Notes under the pieces: model-generated | What the model saw: only the letters and a program-made list of their open reading frames with translations | What the model was told of the DNA's origin: nothing | Databases searched by the model: none | Part shown: piece by piece, positions 1-11,368 of the stretch | Numbering within the stretch: position 1 is the stretch's first letter | Layout: the number at the start of each line of letters is the position of its first letter | Made by a program: the position numbers and the translations under genes | Origin: Schoenoplectus triqueter | Taxonomy: Eukaryota; Streptophyta; Magnoliopsida; Poales; Cyperaceae | Reading direction: 5' to 3' | Assembly: GCA_964058805.1 (NCBI GenBank) | Contig: CAXKVV010001491.1 | Location: 1 to 31,993, forward strand | Length of the DNA: 31,993 nucleotides

Positions 1-510
1 GGGTAGACGGGTACGGGTTTTTTTTTTGTTGTTTTTATTTTACAAATATATTTTTTTATTTTGCAATGTCGTAAAATCTGAATAATATCATTTCGGCTAA
101 GTACAAATCTAAACGTTCATTTTAAAAGAATAATATATTTTCTAAACGTTCATTTTTTTCAATTATTTTAAAATAATAGATTAAATCAAAAAAATTGATC
201 AAAAATTTAAAATGAACGTTTAAAATATAAATAAAAAACATCTTAAATCAATTAAATTAAAAAGTAAAATATAAATAAAATTTTATTAAATCATTTACTT
301 TAAAAATAATTTTGAATTATTTTAAAAAAAATAGATTAAAAAATAAAAGTTATTTCTACGGGTACGCGGGTGCGGGTCGGCAGGTGCGGGTACACGGGTA
401 CGGGTACTGGCGGCGGGTAAACGGGTACGGGTACAAACGGATTTTTTCCAAAAAAAACGTGACCAACCCTTCTCAAACTCGTACCCGTTTACCCGCCTAC
501 ATCCGGGCAC
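1..510. repeat. GGGTACGGGT-rich degenerate repeat with a 17-bp perfect inverted repeat
   Basis: Both the window edge (1-20) and 358-500 are built of GGGTACGGGT and GCGGGT steps around an AT-rich core. Positions 412-428 (GGCGGGTAAACGGGTAC) are exactly inverted at 481-497, giving a 17-bp stem around a 52-base loop. The short open frames here only translate the repeat and are not genes. Comparable GGGTC-rich sequence at 8671 and 11369 suggests a non-autonomous DNA transposon, but the left end is outside the window. Confidence 0.55.
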
Positions 511-559
511 AGATACACAGAAACCCTAGGCAACATCTCTCTGTCGACTCTTGAGACAT

Positions 560-1700
560 CTGGAAGCTCTCTAATAATTTGTTCTTTTTATTTCCTTGTG
601 TAATAGAGAAAAAAATATACTACCCCAAATAAAACTACATTGAAATTAACACAATCTGAATAAATAAATTCAGTCCTAAAAAAGAAACAATAACAGCATT
701 CCTCCAAAAAAAAATAGCACCAATAATGAGCTTAAGGGCCTTCAGATTGTATAAAAAAATAACCAAATCTCATCTATCTGACAGGTAGTATTACTCTACA
801 TGGAATTGCTTCATAAACATTAGTCCGTTGTCATCGTGTTGTAGCATTCCTACGGTCACATTAAAATCATGAAATCAGCCAAATTTTCCTCGATCATTAT
901 CCTACTTTACTATATTGATATACCAGATGCAAAGACAAATGGAAATGGATAGCCGTGGGAAAATGACAGCTGCGTGGATGAAAGCAAGATAGAACATGAT
1001 ACTTGAATCATCCATCATTACCATCATCTTATACTCCCCACGTTGAACAACACGAGTAGTTGACTTGTCCTCTTGTTAATCCTGTTCATATTACCACATA
1101 AAATAATACAGATGGTTCAAATAAACTTAAGTTTAAAAATATGTGATCTCTGTGAATGATGGAGAAACTTTTTTTTTTTTGAAATAGTGGATATTCACCG
1201 GTTTCATTGTGAAACATTAAGTCTTTGATATCACAATCCGATATTATGATTTTTAATAGTTCTACAAGTTTCAGATATAATCAGGATGAGGTTTATGGTA
1301 TTACGTCACTTATATCACAATCAAAATAACAAAATATCACTAAGCAGATAAAATTCAAAAATCAAAGCACAGCCCCATCAACACCTCATGTTGTCCAATC
1401 TTCTCTTCAAACTCAGAACACACATTTTTTTTGCTGCAAATTGCTCAATACCTACTGTGATAATTGATAATGCAATACCAACAAAATATAGCATTGTTTT
1501 ACTACCAGAGGGAATTAGTACTTCAACTAACTACTGTTAAAACTTCCAAATACAGTAATTTCAAGTCCTGGGACCAAAATATTCTGGTACATTGAACATC
1601 TGCTTATTTGCTTATTTCCGTATTTCCTAAATAAGCTATCATATATAAGTCGGTTATATTTCAAAGTTTCATGTTGTGTTAGACTGACAACAAGTCAAGT
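560..1700. other. Intergenic, no gene recognised
   Basis: AT-rich DNA with T and A tracts. No exon with plausible splice sites and no recognisable protein was found on either strand. The 730-1080 part is less AT-biased and could be transcribed or be an old gene remnant, but nothing in it is identifiable. Confidence 0.5.
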
Positions 1701-1710
1701 TGGGCTAAGT

Positions 1711-1739
1711 ACTCGGCTCATTAGCTTAATGAGCCGAGT
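1711..1739. repeat. 29-bp near-perfect palindrome
   Basis: ACTCGGCTCATTA is followed by GCT and then its exact reverse complement, giving 13-bp arms around a 3-base loop. Just after it come short AAGCCAAGCCAGCC steps. CTCGGCTC-type palindromes are common in plant transposon debris; no target duplication was found to define an element. Confidence 0.6.
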
Positions 1740-1860
1740 CAAGCCAAGCCAGCCAAGCCAGCTTGTTAAATACTTATTAGTCAAAAGCTTTCGTAAACAT
1801 CCGATAGATTTTTCAAAAAGGTATATCCGATGGATTTTATTTCTAGCTTACCCAACTTAT

Positions 1861-1892
1861 TTAGGAGAAGCTTTATTTAGGAGAAGCTTTAC
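1861..1892. repeat. 16-bp tandem duplication
   Basis: TTAGGAGAAGCTTTAT is immediately repeated with a period of 16 (second copy from 1877), duplicating a HindIII site. Nearby 1900-2110 is GA- and GC-richer than its surroundings, but its open frames carry no recognisable protein. Confidence 0.6.
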
Positions 1893-2379
1893 GCGAGGGG
1901 AGAGAGAGACAGTGACGAATTTCTAAGGTTTCAGTGAAGGGAGAGAGAGCTTGGGGGGTTTTGGCGGTGATGGTGGTGGCGGCGCTCATTGGAGCGGAGT
2001 ACGATGAATTGGGAAGGTAGATTGGGCTCGGTTCGACGAGGCTCGACCTGCGCCTTGGGCTTGGTTTGAAGGGCAGCAGATAGGAACCCGCGCCTAGGTG
2101 GTCTTGGCCCAGTGCAATACGGCCAGTCTGCTGTTATTTCACTGAATTGTAGAAATGTGCTATTTTTGATGTACAATTACGAGTGTATTATATATTGTGT
2201 AAGACGACTTCATAAAAAAATATTAACATTCTCTTACTCCGCTAAATTTTTATATAAAATTATTAACACAAGTGACTACTTAAATAAAAAAAATTGCGGG
2301 ATCTCGTGAGAAATATCTTATATAGTTTATTGCATAGGCAATAGAAACCCTTTACATTCTAAGCCCATATTTAGTTTAG

Positions 2380-2575
2380 GCGGAATCAGAAATTGAATTT
2401 GGGGTGTCGAGAATTTAATTGAATAATAATTATTTTCACAAAATAAATATTAAGTCTTAATAGAATCTGATAATTAAATATTTTACAAATACACAAAAAA
2501 ATCATAATTTGCATTAATTTGTGTAAATTATGAGGCATGCCAGGCCCTCTGGCCCCCTTTTAACTCCACCCCTGA
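2380..2575. mobile_element. Possible short DNA-transposon remnant
   Basis: The segment starts near AGGCGGAATCAGAA and ends with AACTCCACCCCTGAG. The reverse complement of the right end (AGGGGTGGAGTT) loosely mirrors the left end, and the interior is AT-rich. GGCGGA...TCCGCCCCTG ends are a familiar pattern in plant interspersed repeats. No clear target duplication is visible, so the boundaries are approximate. Confidence 0.35.
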
Positions 2576-2769
2576 GTTGTGGCTATATAATTTAAAGAGC
2601 CTAGAGAGCCTCTTGAAGATATTCCTTCAAGTTACTCCTCTGCGGGGTCTCATATAGTTTATATTGATGATGATGATCATTAAAATATTATTATTATAAA
2701 AATATTATAATAATCTTAATTATTATCAATATTATGATGTTACTAATATTATTGAGGTTATGTGTATTT

Positions 2770-3075
2770 CAATATACAAATGCATCCATGTATTATCTCG
2801 AAATCTCAATTTTTAAGTAAAAGATGATTAATTCGAATTGCTCAATTTGATCTCTATATCAAGAGAAAATCATCATCATTGTATGATTCATAATTTTTAA
2901 ATCAAGTAGTTTTCTCCTCATCCAAAAATATAGCAAAAAAAAATTCAAAAAAAATATAATTTACGTATCTAGTAGAGTTTAATATGAACATCATATTGAA
3001 CGGTTCGAATCAGTAATTTTTTACTTAAAATTTTGAGTTAATGCATGAGTGCAATCGTGTACTGCAATGCATCGT
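2770..3075. mobile_element. MITE-like element with imperfect inverted repeats
   Basis: The left arm contains ATGCATCCATG, CTCAATTTTTAAGTAAAA and ATTCGAATTGCTCAATTTGA. The reverse complement of the right arm (about 2985-3070) contains ATGCATT, CTCAAAATTTTAAGTAAAA and ATTCGAACCGTTCAATATGA in the same order. This colinear inverted similarity suggests an old foldback MITE. Superfamily and target duplication could not be set. Confidence 0.45.
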
Positions 3076-3079
3076 ATCC

Positions 3080-3540
3080 TCACTTTTATTATTAATAAAT
3101 TATCATAATTAATTTTGTTTCATTGTCATCATAATTATATAACATTGTTATTCAATGATACTATCCTAGTTATCATTTTTATACAATTATTTAATTACAA
3201 AAACTGATATATTATAATTAATTATTTTAAAATATAATTATAATTATTAATTTTATCATATTATATTTTTATTTGATTATATAATAATTGTTATCAATTT
3301 ATAACTGTTATTTTTTATTGTTATTATAAAATTATTAACAAAAATAATAATTTAATAGTAATACGTCGACAATTGAATTATTGGCAATATTATATATTTT
3401 ATTCAATTTATTGATAGAAATACTTTTCATATTCTTTTCATTGCTCAACTAAATAAAAACAATTTGTAATATCATTATTTTATATAAGTAGTCATGCCTC
3501 GTCTTTCAATTACTCTTTTTGCTACGTCGCGTTTTTTTCC
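3080..3540. other. Very AT-rich intergenic stretch
   Basis: Almost pure A/T sequence (TTATTATAATTA-type) without open frames, splice-like exons or clear repeats. Nothing functional is visible. Confidence 0.6.
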
Positions 3541-3572
3541 CTCAGCCGTTTGATCTCAGCGAAGATTAGCAG

Positions 3573-4905
3573 ATTTTTTTTTATTTTAGTAAATAAAACA
3601 AATAAATATAGCAAACTGACCATCTCTCTCCTCGGTTTTGCACAAATAGCCAGACCCGAGTTTCAAACTCGGGTCCGGTTTTTTTTTACACAGAAACAAA
3701 AGAAAAAAATGGACCCGAGTTTGAAACGAAAGAAAAAAAAACTGGACCCGAGTTTGAAACTCGGGTCCGGGTAAATATATATATTTTTTTTTTACGTTTT
3801 CAATATTATTAAGTTAGTTAGTTATTATGTTATATGAAATTAATTATATTATATAAATGATTATTATGTGATATGAAATTATATTGGATAAATGATTATT
3901 ATGTTATATAAAAATTATTATTATTTTTCGGTTGTTAATGATTTAAAAATTGTTATGTTAATGTAAAAAAATGATATAAAGTTGATATAAAGAACAGTCG
4001 ATGTAAAAATATATATAAGAACAGTCTAAAAAAGTCGATACAAACAACAGTCTAAAAAAAATACATCAACGTCTACGAAACATCCTCCGAATGAGAGACG
4101 GACTATACATGTCTCTCAGCCGAATTTCACGGCAAGCAGTTGCGGATACTCCATTTTTCACTATAATTATTTAAAAATATTATAATTTTGGTGTTAATAA
4201 ATAATTATATTTGAAATAAACATATAATTAACAATAATTAACCAATGTACATATAATTAACCAAGTAATTAACCAATATATATATAATTAACAGTATTTA
4301 ACCAAATTTAATCTAACAAATTTAAAATAATTAGCCTCATTAGTGTTAATACATAATTAAACTAATTACAACAATATATTTCAAAATTAACACAAAAAAT
4401 CAGCACAAATCAACTAAACCAAACTATATTAACTATATTTCAATTATCACTATAATTATACTAATTAAATTTATCAAAATTACTAATTTTGATAAATTCG
4501 GATTTAAATTTAAAATCAAAAATTACCTTCGAAATGACGATCAAATTGACGAATCGACGGGTTTTTCCGACTCTCCTTCTAACGATAAAAAGTTTCACGC
4601 AAACGGTTTATAAATTGGAGCAAAAATGAATTAGATCTAAAAAATTGGGGGCAAAAAATTCATATTTTTTCTAGAGAGGAGAAGGGAGGGGAGTGATGGG
4701 AGAGAGAGGGGAGTGGGAATGACAGGAAATAGAAATGGGAGAGCTGGATCCGAGTTTGAAATTTGGGTCCGTGTTTTTTTTTACGTTTCCAAAAAAAACC
4801 GGACACGAGTTTCAAACTCAGATCTGGCTAAAAACGCAAAACCGAGGAGAGAGATGGTCAGTTTGGTATATTTATTTGTTTTATTTACTAAAATAAAAAA
4901 ATTAA
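3573..4905. mobile_element. 1.3-kb non-autonomous element with long inverted repeats bearing CCCGAGTTT palindromes
   Basis: The left arm (about 3573-3690) reads T-tract, TTTAGTAAATAAAACAAATA, GCAAACTGACCATCTCTCTC, CTCGGTTTTGC, then AGCCAGACCCGAGTTTCAAA. The reverse complement of the right arm (about 4790-4905) has the same modules in the same order with few changes. Inside the arms sit GGACCCGAGTTT-type palindromes at about 3652-3676, 3712-3727, 3744-3768, 4744-4770 and 4800-4825. The core (3780-4700) is AT-rich and non-coding. A non-autonomous DNA transposon (possibly Mutator-like) is the likeliest explanation; no target duplication was identified, so the ends are approximate. Confidence 0.6.
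3744..3768. repeat. Perfect 25-bp odd palindrome
   Basis: GGACCCGAGTTT, a single central G, then AAACTCGGGTCC. It is the best of several related palindromes inside the 3573-4905 element and the only one visibly perfect over all 12 arm bases. Confidence 0.85.
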
Positions 4906-4934
4906 AAAGATTAGTGCAGTTTCAGATATAATCC

Positions 4935-6190
4935 ATCAAATTCACGCGTATTGTATGTTTCTTTCACGTCATGAATATATGTAACGAATCAACAGTTCAA
5001 ATGATTTTGGATTAAAATCAACTCATTACACTGTAATTATGGGGAACAATAAACATACAATGTGAAAATAGTCAGATATTGTACGAGCGCATTAATTGCT
5101 CCACATCCATTTGACCTTTTTTTTGTGAGTGAATATTCTCTATAGCACTCTATCCTAAAGTAACTGTTTAAAATTATTATGGTCGTATGATTTGAAAGAT
5201 GTCTGAAGTTAAGTTTCAGCCTTAAATTTACGGGACTTATTAAAATTTAAACATTTTATTTTGTAAATTACGCTAGAATGTGAATTCTTCTTTTCTACCC
5301 CGTTCCCTCTGATTTTTTGTGATGCAGTGAATTTGGACAATTGAGTAACGCCCGCTTGTTTTACTCAAGCAGTGAAGGAAGCAACAGAAGATCTGTCTAT
5401 TGAATTTTTTGTGTTTTTCACCTAACATGTAGAAAACGGAATTCATATGACGGTGCAGCACAGCAGGATGTCGCTTAGATTTGCATTAAGATCCGTGAAT
5501 TTATAATCTAAAAAAATTTCTTTATTATCTAATGGTGAATAGGTTGTGCAGCACTTTCCTGCGCTGCAGAGGACACTAAAGCATACGTTGGCCCAAGAAA
5601 GCATGGTACATTAACAAGCATCATTGACCATGCTTAAGCTGTATTTAGCATAAATCTACTGATTATCAAAGTTTGACTTGTAAAAATCAAATACAAATCC
5701 TATTAAAACAATAAGCACGAGGTTAAAAAGGCCCCAATTCTTATCCGGAAATTTCTATCACATAATGTCATTAAGAAACTCCATTGTCAGCTTGATGTCT
5801 CTATTTAATATTTTCAACTTTGAATTTAGACTAAGTAATCAGTCTTGAGCAAACAACTAATTGATATTGACAAAACACTGGCATATTAAAACGTGATCAA
5901 TCTTTGTCGCACTTGAAAAGTGAAACAAAAGTACCCTGCAATACTATTGTGGTCTCAATCTAATCAATATTCAACTCGACAAACTTAGCATACATTTTTA
6001 ATCATGCGTTATAACTACTCCCAAAATAAGTACAAAGTGCGAACGAGTCAAGCAAGCAGCATTTCAAATTCATTCATGTGAAACGTATATATAGAAGTTT
6101 TTAAATATATAACATACAGGGTGTAAACTATTAGTAAGAAACCCAAAACCTAACAAATCTACTTGCATTTACAGAAGCATCCTCACTGCA
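4935..6190. other. Intergenic and 3' flank of the SVIP-like gene
   Basis: No recognised gene. The part from about 6100 to 6199 is probably 3' untranslated sequence of the minus-strand SVIP-like gene. Short open frames around 5273-5640 have no splice context or recognisable product. Confidence 0.5.
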
Positions 6191-6199
6191 ATAAGTCCA

Positions 6200-7759
6200 T
6201 CACCCCATTTGCCACTGCATCCACAATTCAAAACATCATTAGATACCAAAAAGAGAAAGAGGCTTATTCTATATAAACAACTTATCCACAGACTAAAACC
6301 ACTATGCCAGCTAGTAACATCTTCTTAATAATTAAGGGCCCTTTTAAAAAAAAAACAAGACATCAATAAAAAAGAATACGTTTGGCCGTGAACCACAAAT
6401 ATTTGTGTCATTTGTTCTAGGTTAACTACATTATCAGAACAAATATACTACACCTACCTTCAGAACTGGCTCTCCTGAGCTTTGAAATTGTTGTTTCTTT
6501 GACGCTTCCATTTGAGATCGAGCTGCTCTCCCAATAGCTGACTTCTCAAACTGCTCTTGCCTGAAAAAATAAAAGAATTCTTATGTTTTAGCACCTAGTG
6601 ACACTTGTAGGAAAGAATATCCTAGCAATCCATTTTACTTTATTATATTACTATTAATTTCTTTAGCTTTTTCAATTATTATTATTTTTTTTTTGGGGGG
6701 GGGGGGTGAGGGGGGTTGTTATTAGGGATGCTACACCTATACAAAAAATTGTGGATTCTCAAACAAATTGCCAAAGGTCTTGCTTGAATGGACATGAGAT
6801 GTGTTAATTAAGATAGAAACAAATAGAACAGGATTTGGTTATACAAAATCCTCAAAAGTCAATACTCAATCCTTATCCTTTGGACAAAGTTGGTAATTCT
6901 TAAAAAAATATGTCAGATTTCAACAATATCATATCCTTCGAATCCTGAAATGTAGGAGTCCACATCCATATTTCACTTAATATTTTTTACTATTCCTATT
7001 TTCCTACCTTTTTCCTTTAGTTTCACCAGTAAGACCGCACTCCAGAGGTTTGCCATACATACATTACAATGAGCAGTAACCTACTACATACCATTGAACG
7101 AAGCAAGTACCAGCATTAGCTTATATATAATAACCCTTCGCATCCATCATCTCCGTACCTTTTCCTTCTTCCATGTTTCATATAGGCACTAAGAACTCAT
7201 TTAACAGGGCATATAAACATTGTTTTCTTCTAACTGTTGGTAGGAAATTTTAAAAACTAATTCTTTTCTTTTTGACAAATATTAAGTGACAATGTCTTAC
7301 AGCTGTAGCTTCAAATTATTGGATTTTACTCTCTAAATTTTGATCGATGCAAGAGAGAAATATGGTCCTAAATTGTGATTTTCAATGCAATTTCCATGCA
7401 AAAATAACTCAAAATCATTAAATTGAAATAAAAAAGGCAGCTAGCATTTTGTTTTCCTCTTCTACAAGCAAAGCTTATCAATTATCAAGAGAGAGTTAAA
7501 GTAAAGCATATTTTAATAATCCAGCAACAATCGCCATTTGAAATGGCGATTGTACTAATTTGAAACCATCCACAGCTTTTGTGAATTTTAAGAATAGAGA
7601 AGGCTACAACATTGAAAACAGAAAGGGAAAGGGATTGACCAAGCCTGGTCACCTCTTTTGAGCAGCGTCAGCGGCTTTGGCGCGCGCATCCTGAGACTCG
7701 ACCCGATCGGCTTCGGTTCGCTCCGCCTTAGAAGGGCCAAAGCACGAGCAGTTCCCCAT
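6200..7759 (-). CDS. SVIP-like small VCP/p97-interacting protein (three exons, 74 aa)
   Basis: Spliced minus-strand gene with exons 7653-7759, 6458-6560 and 6200-6214; all introns are GT-AG and the frame is maintained (107+103+15 nt). The product begins MGNCSCFGPS: Gly2 is a candidate N-myristoylation site and Cys4/Cys6 candidate palmitoylation sites, resembling the N-terminus of animal SVIP. Residues 26-36 (RAKAADAAQKR) fit the VCP-interacting motif RX5AAX2R exactly. A conserved middle block (QEQFEKSAIGRAARSQM, about 37-53) follows, and the protein ends KWQMG. SVIP-type proteins are small membrane-anchored adaptors that bind the N domain of the AAA ATPase p97/Cdc48 and modulate ER-associated degradation; a Cdc48 partner role here is inferred from the motif. 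The length matches animal SVIP (77 residues). The start is the ATG giving the lipid-anchor motif. Intron 1 (about 1.1 kb) contains a G/T homopolymer and a 25-bp palindrome. Confidence 0.85.
6685..6716. repeat. T-tract/G-tract junction in SVIP-like intron 1
   Basis: A run of T is followed by twelve consecutive G (6695-6706), TGA, then another G run. On the transcribed sense (minus strand) this is C-rich, so any G-quadruplex would form in the template strand. It may also be a sequencing-difficult homopolymer. Confidence 0.7.
7528..7552. repeat. Perfect 25-bp odd palindrome in SVIP-like intron 1
   Basis: CAATCGCCATTT, a single G, then AAATGGCGATTG: 12-bp perfect arms. It shares the central TTTGAAA with the palindrome at 3744-3768. 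It lies about 100 bases downstream (in gene direction) of the exon 1 donor. Confidence 0.85.
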
Positions 7760-7850
7760 CGCTTTTCTGAAGGCTTAATGTCGTCGCCTTCTCCCCGCTC
7801 GCCGTTTCCCCTTTGACCTCCCTTCCCAGTTTCTTCAGACACGGTATGTT
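7760..7850 (-). promoter_or_regulatory. Probable 5' leader of the SVIP-like gene
   Basis: Immediately upstream of the ATG on the minus strand the sequence is GA- and GC-rich compared with its surroundings, as expected for a leader. An overlapping out-of-frame open reading frame (7588-7842) spans the leader and exon 1 and is considered a shadow. No clear TATA box was identified. Confidence 0.35.
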
Positions 7851-8099
7851 CTCAGCTACTGTGGATTTGCGTGAGCTCACCTCACTTGATTCTCCAGAAC
7901 CGACCAGAGAAATTGGTCTGTCAAGCGGGGTCTACTTGAGGTTTCTATAAGCGTCTGCACTTTTTGGACGACCTGAATTCCTGGAATGAACGAGTTACAT
8001 GTGTTATCGGGAAGTCGGGACGGAATGAAATGAGCGATTTTGTTGGCGAAACAAAGAAAGGGACGCTTCTGCCGCAATTATTTTTCTCCTCTTTTCCAT

Positions 8100-8670
8100 C
8101 GTGCACTAGCTATATCAAAGATAAATGATAATCATGTGCTAAAATCTTTCAGCGATTTCATGTCCATCTGAGCTGGTATCGATTTTTTTTTTCAGATGTG
8201 TATTAGAAAGGGTAATTTGATCAATATAAAGAAATATTATATTTTGAAGAGGTTTATACATTGAGGGTGGTAATTAACTAAATAAATAGATTTTATAGTA
8301 GTTTTAAATAAAAGATAAATTTTCGAATGATATTTTATTAATTTAAAATTTTTAGGTTAACATGAAATCAATTTTTCCAAAAATAAATTGTCGATTCATT
8401 TACACCTCCGATAGAAGGGATAGACGGTCTCTGCGGATTTTTTTTGTCGAAAATCATTTCAAGGAGCTATAAACGGCTCATTTTATTCTGAGAGAATTAC
8501 CACTCATCGTTCTTCTCTTTAGAGAAAAAGTACTCAAGGGCTTCTGTGAAAAAATCTAAATACAAATTTTAATATATAAAATTTATTATTATTAATTTAA
8601 AAATAATAAAATTAAAACTGTTGTCATAATAAAAAAAATACAGAAAAAACTCTCAAGATAACATTGCGGT
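8100..8670. other. Intergenic, no gene seen
   Basis: AT-rich spacer upstream of the SVIP-like gene. No exon-like segment, recognisable protein or bounded repeat was found. Confidence 0.5.
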
Positions 8671-9060
8671 TAGAGGTGGCAATCGGGCGGGTCGGGTCAG
8701 GTTCGGGTTCGGACAGATCGGATCAGGTATGTTTGACCAAAAAAAATATCAGGTCACGAGTCAGGTTCAGGTCAATCTGATCCAGGTCGGGTCGGGTTTT
8801 GGGTAGAATATTGTCGGGCTTTTCTGAGTTTCGGGCCAATTCGGGCAGGCCGGGTCGGATTTCGGGTTATTAGTAGCTCAGATCATATTGTGTTTCGGGT
8901 CATTCGGGTCTGAGTCGGGTCGGGTTTCATATCATCTGATATCGGGTAATCTCGAATTTCGAGTTATTTCGGTCGGATCGAGTTCTTTTTTGTGATGTTT
9001 TATTTTGAGTTGGGTCGAATTTCGGGTCGTCGAGACTTTAAATTTTTTTTTCAGAAATTC
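8671..9060. mobile_element. GGGTCGGGTC-rich element, left end only
   Basis: Starts TAGAGGTGGCAATCGGGCGG and continues as a degenerate TCGGGT/TCGGGTTT repeat to about 9040. The terminus resembles TAGGGGTATCAATGGGTC of the bounded element at 11369, so it looks like another copy of a hAT-like non-autonomous family. I could not find the matching right end, so the copy is probably truncated. Confidence 0.45.
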
Positions 9061-10237
9061 ATTTTAGACAATTTAGATCTAAATTATCAATTATATTATA
9101 AAAAATTTGACTTTTCAAATAATATAAATATGATTAATTAATTTGGGACTAGTCAATATACTTCATTTATTTTATTAACAAACTGAAGACATGTTATAAT
9201 TCTAATTAATATACATTATTTTTTTATGATAATTTTAATTTATAACATATAAATTTTGATTAAGAGACATAATAATGATTCGTATTGTAATTATTATTTT
9301 ATGACATATAAACTCCATCTCTGATTCGAATGGCGATCATTGACAAATGATGACCGATCTCTTGCTTCTCTCGCCAGGTCTTCGCCTTCCCGCTCCAACT
9401 CGCAACCGCTGGTGGGTCAGCTGCTAAAGTCCCTCTCTCCAAAATTCTCTTTCTGGACGAGCCATTTCATTTGCTCCGTCTATCATGGTTTTCTTAGCTC
9501 ATGCATTGGCCTATGGTAAATTCGTTTAACTCGTTTCCTACTTCTTTTTTGCAACTAATTTGGGTAATAGTCATGATGAATAATGAAACAACACATCAGA
9601 GAAAGGGAACAATGAAATAAACTTTAATGGCGCACTAGCAGTGCAAAATGTTTTGAAAGAACAAATAAAATTTCTACTGTTTTGTCAGTGCATTACAAGT
9701 TGGTTCCAGGGACGGACTGGTACGGATCAGTTTTTCTGGTAAAATAAGTACCTAGAAATTAACTGAGATTGAAGACGACTCCTTGATTTGTATATCAAAT
9801 ATTCAAATTTTTAAATCGAACTCATGAAATCACACTGTTGAGGTACCCATCATCATTGAAGCCTCCTCACTGAACGACACGGTCCCTATCGGGTGTATGT
9901 GTCGGTCGATGGTCATGAGGTAACTCAATCGCGGTGCTTCTTCTGGAGAGAATAACAGAAAGGGGAAGGATAGAGGAAGAGGTAAAAATGAAAATATAAA
10001 AAGTTATATATAAATATAAATTTTTTAAGTAAAATACTATAATAATTGTATAGAAATGACAATTAATTAAATAAATAGATTTTTGCGGTGGCATTAAACA
10101 AAAGAGAACTTTCAGATAATATTTTGCTAATTTTAAACTTTTAAGGTGGCACAAAATTATTTTTTCTTTCTTTTTTTTGTATTTAACCTCATTTTTTTTC
10201 TAAAATGGAGGATTATGATAAAAAAAAAGTAAGTGTA
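9061..10237. other. Intergenic, no gene recognised
   Basis: 9300-9530 is less AT-rich and begins like a gene leader, but only a 15-codon open frame starting at 9485 follows. The rest is AT-rich spacer. The minus open frame at 9867-10154 is low complexity and not credible. Confidence 0.45.
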
Positions 10238-10240
10238 TAA

Positions 10241-10546
10241 GAGCATCTACAATGAGAGTCTCTATTTCTAGGTGTAATCGTTTATTTTTAATTTCAGCGT
10301 TCGAGATAGTTTTTAATTTAAAAATATTAATCATGATTTTTAATTTAGTATCTCAATTCTAATTGTCACTTCGGATTAAAAACTCGTTTAAATTAGCATT
10401 GGAGATTATTTTCGCTAAAACTATTTTTTTTATTTTTCTAAACTGATTTGGCATAAATAAAATCTAGAAATAATTTCTGTATAAGAGAGTGTTACCTGCA
10501 ATTAACTTCTCTAGTTAAAACTGACTTAATACTAATAGAGATGCTC
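10241..10546. mobile_element. Harbinger/Tourist-like MITE (306 bp)
   Basis: The left end is GAGCATCTACAATGAGAG; the right end read on the opposite strand is GAGCATCTCTATTAGT, an 8-bp perfect terminal repeat with weaker similarity beyond. Both ends are flanked by TAA (10238-10240 and 10547-10549), the 3-bp target duplication expected of PIF/Harbinger elements. The interior is AT-rich and non-coding. Confidence 0.7.
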
Positions 10547-10559
10547 TAAATCATGCTAT

Positions 10560-11360
10560 TTGCCATCTGGGGAAGCGCGGAAGAGGAAATAAAGAGAGAA
10601 ACTAGAGAGAGAAATAGATGAATTATTACCGATTTCTAATCAATTACACAGGGTCGGGTCGGATTTTAGGCTCTCTATTTTATAAACCATAATCCGTAGA
10701 ACTATATTGATCAGGTCATACGATTTTGTAGCAGTGCGGAATCTTGCTCTCGGCGGAAACACAGATTTACTGGGAATGAATTTGACAAGAAAGATAAATT
10801 TGCGTATATTTACGTTAAAACAGTATCTATTGTTAGAAAGTAACAAAATTTTGAGCTAATAAAGAGGGCTAACTTTAGAATCTTCATCACAATCAAAGGA
10901 AAAATAATAATAATGAAAAGTTGGTGGGTAAGCTGATTGGTCGATTTAATTTCGAAATTTATTGAATTATTTCAGACGCCAACTCCAGATCGTTGATATT
11001 AACCTACATCATGGAGTACATTTGCATTATAAATTTTTGAAGTAATTTAGTATAAAGTGACACAGTCGCGCTCAAATAATTTTGCTTTTGATTAAAATTT
11101 GGATACACGAATGATATCATACAACGGCCATCGCATTTGTCGGTACGGAATCTGCTGGCTGATCCTAGCATGAATCGAACATTCAGAGAAGTTGCTCTGA
11201 TAATGTGTGTTTGTGCTGTGGAAAGAAGTTGAAATCGGATAGTCTGGCTCAAGAGATTTTTTCCATATGGAAATCATTGCATTAAAGATTACGTTTTCAT
11301 TATAAAATTTGAGAGATTTTCATCTTTTCAATAAAAAAAATTAAGTGTTCGTTAATGTAT
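10560..11360. other. Intergenic, no gene recognised
   Basis: Two moderately GC-richer patches (10650-10790, 11110-11280) have open minus-strand frames of 60-80 codons, but I recognise no family and see no convincing splice sites. They may be remnants of captured or degraded genes. Confidence 0.4.
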
Positions 11361-11368
11361 ATTTGAAC

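Noticed and set aside
412..497. MicroRNA precursor from the 17-bp inverted repeat
   Set aside because: The stem is shorter than a mature microRNA duplex and consists of low-complexity GGGTA repeat.
3550..3774. Plus-strand 74-codon open frame
   Set aside because: It translates the CCCGAGTTT repeat arm of a transposon.
7588..7842. Minus-strand 84-codon open frame
   Set aside because: It overlaps the SVIP-like exon 1 in another frame and runs into the intron; the spliced frame has the family motifs.
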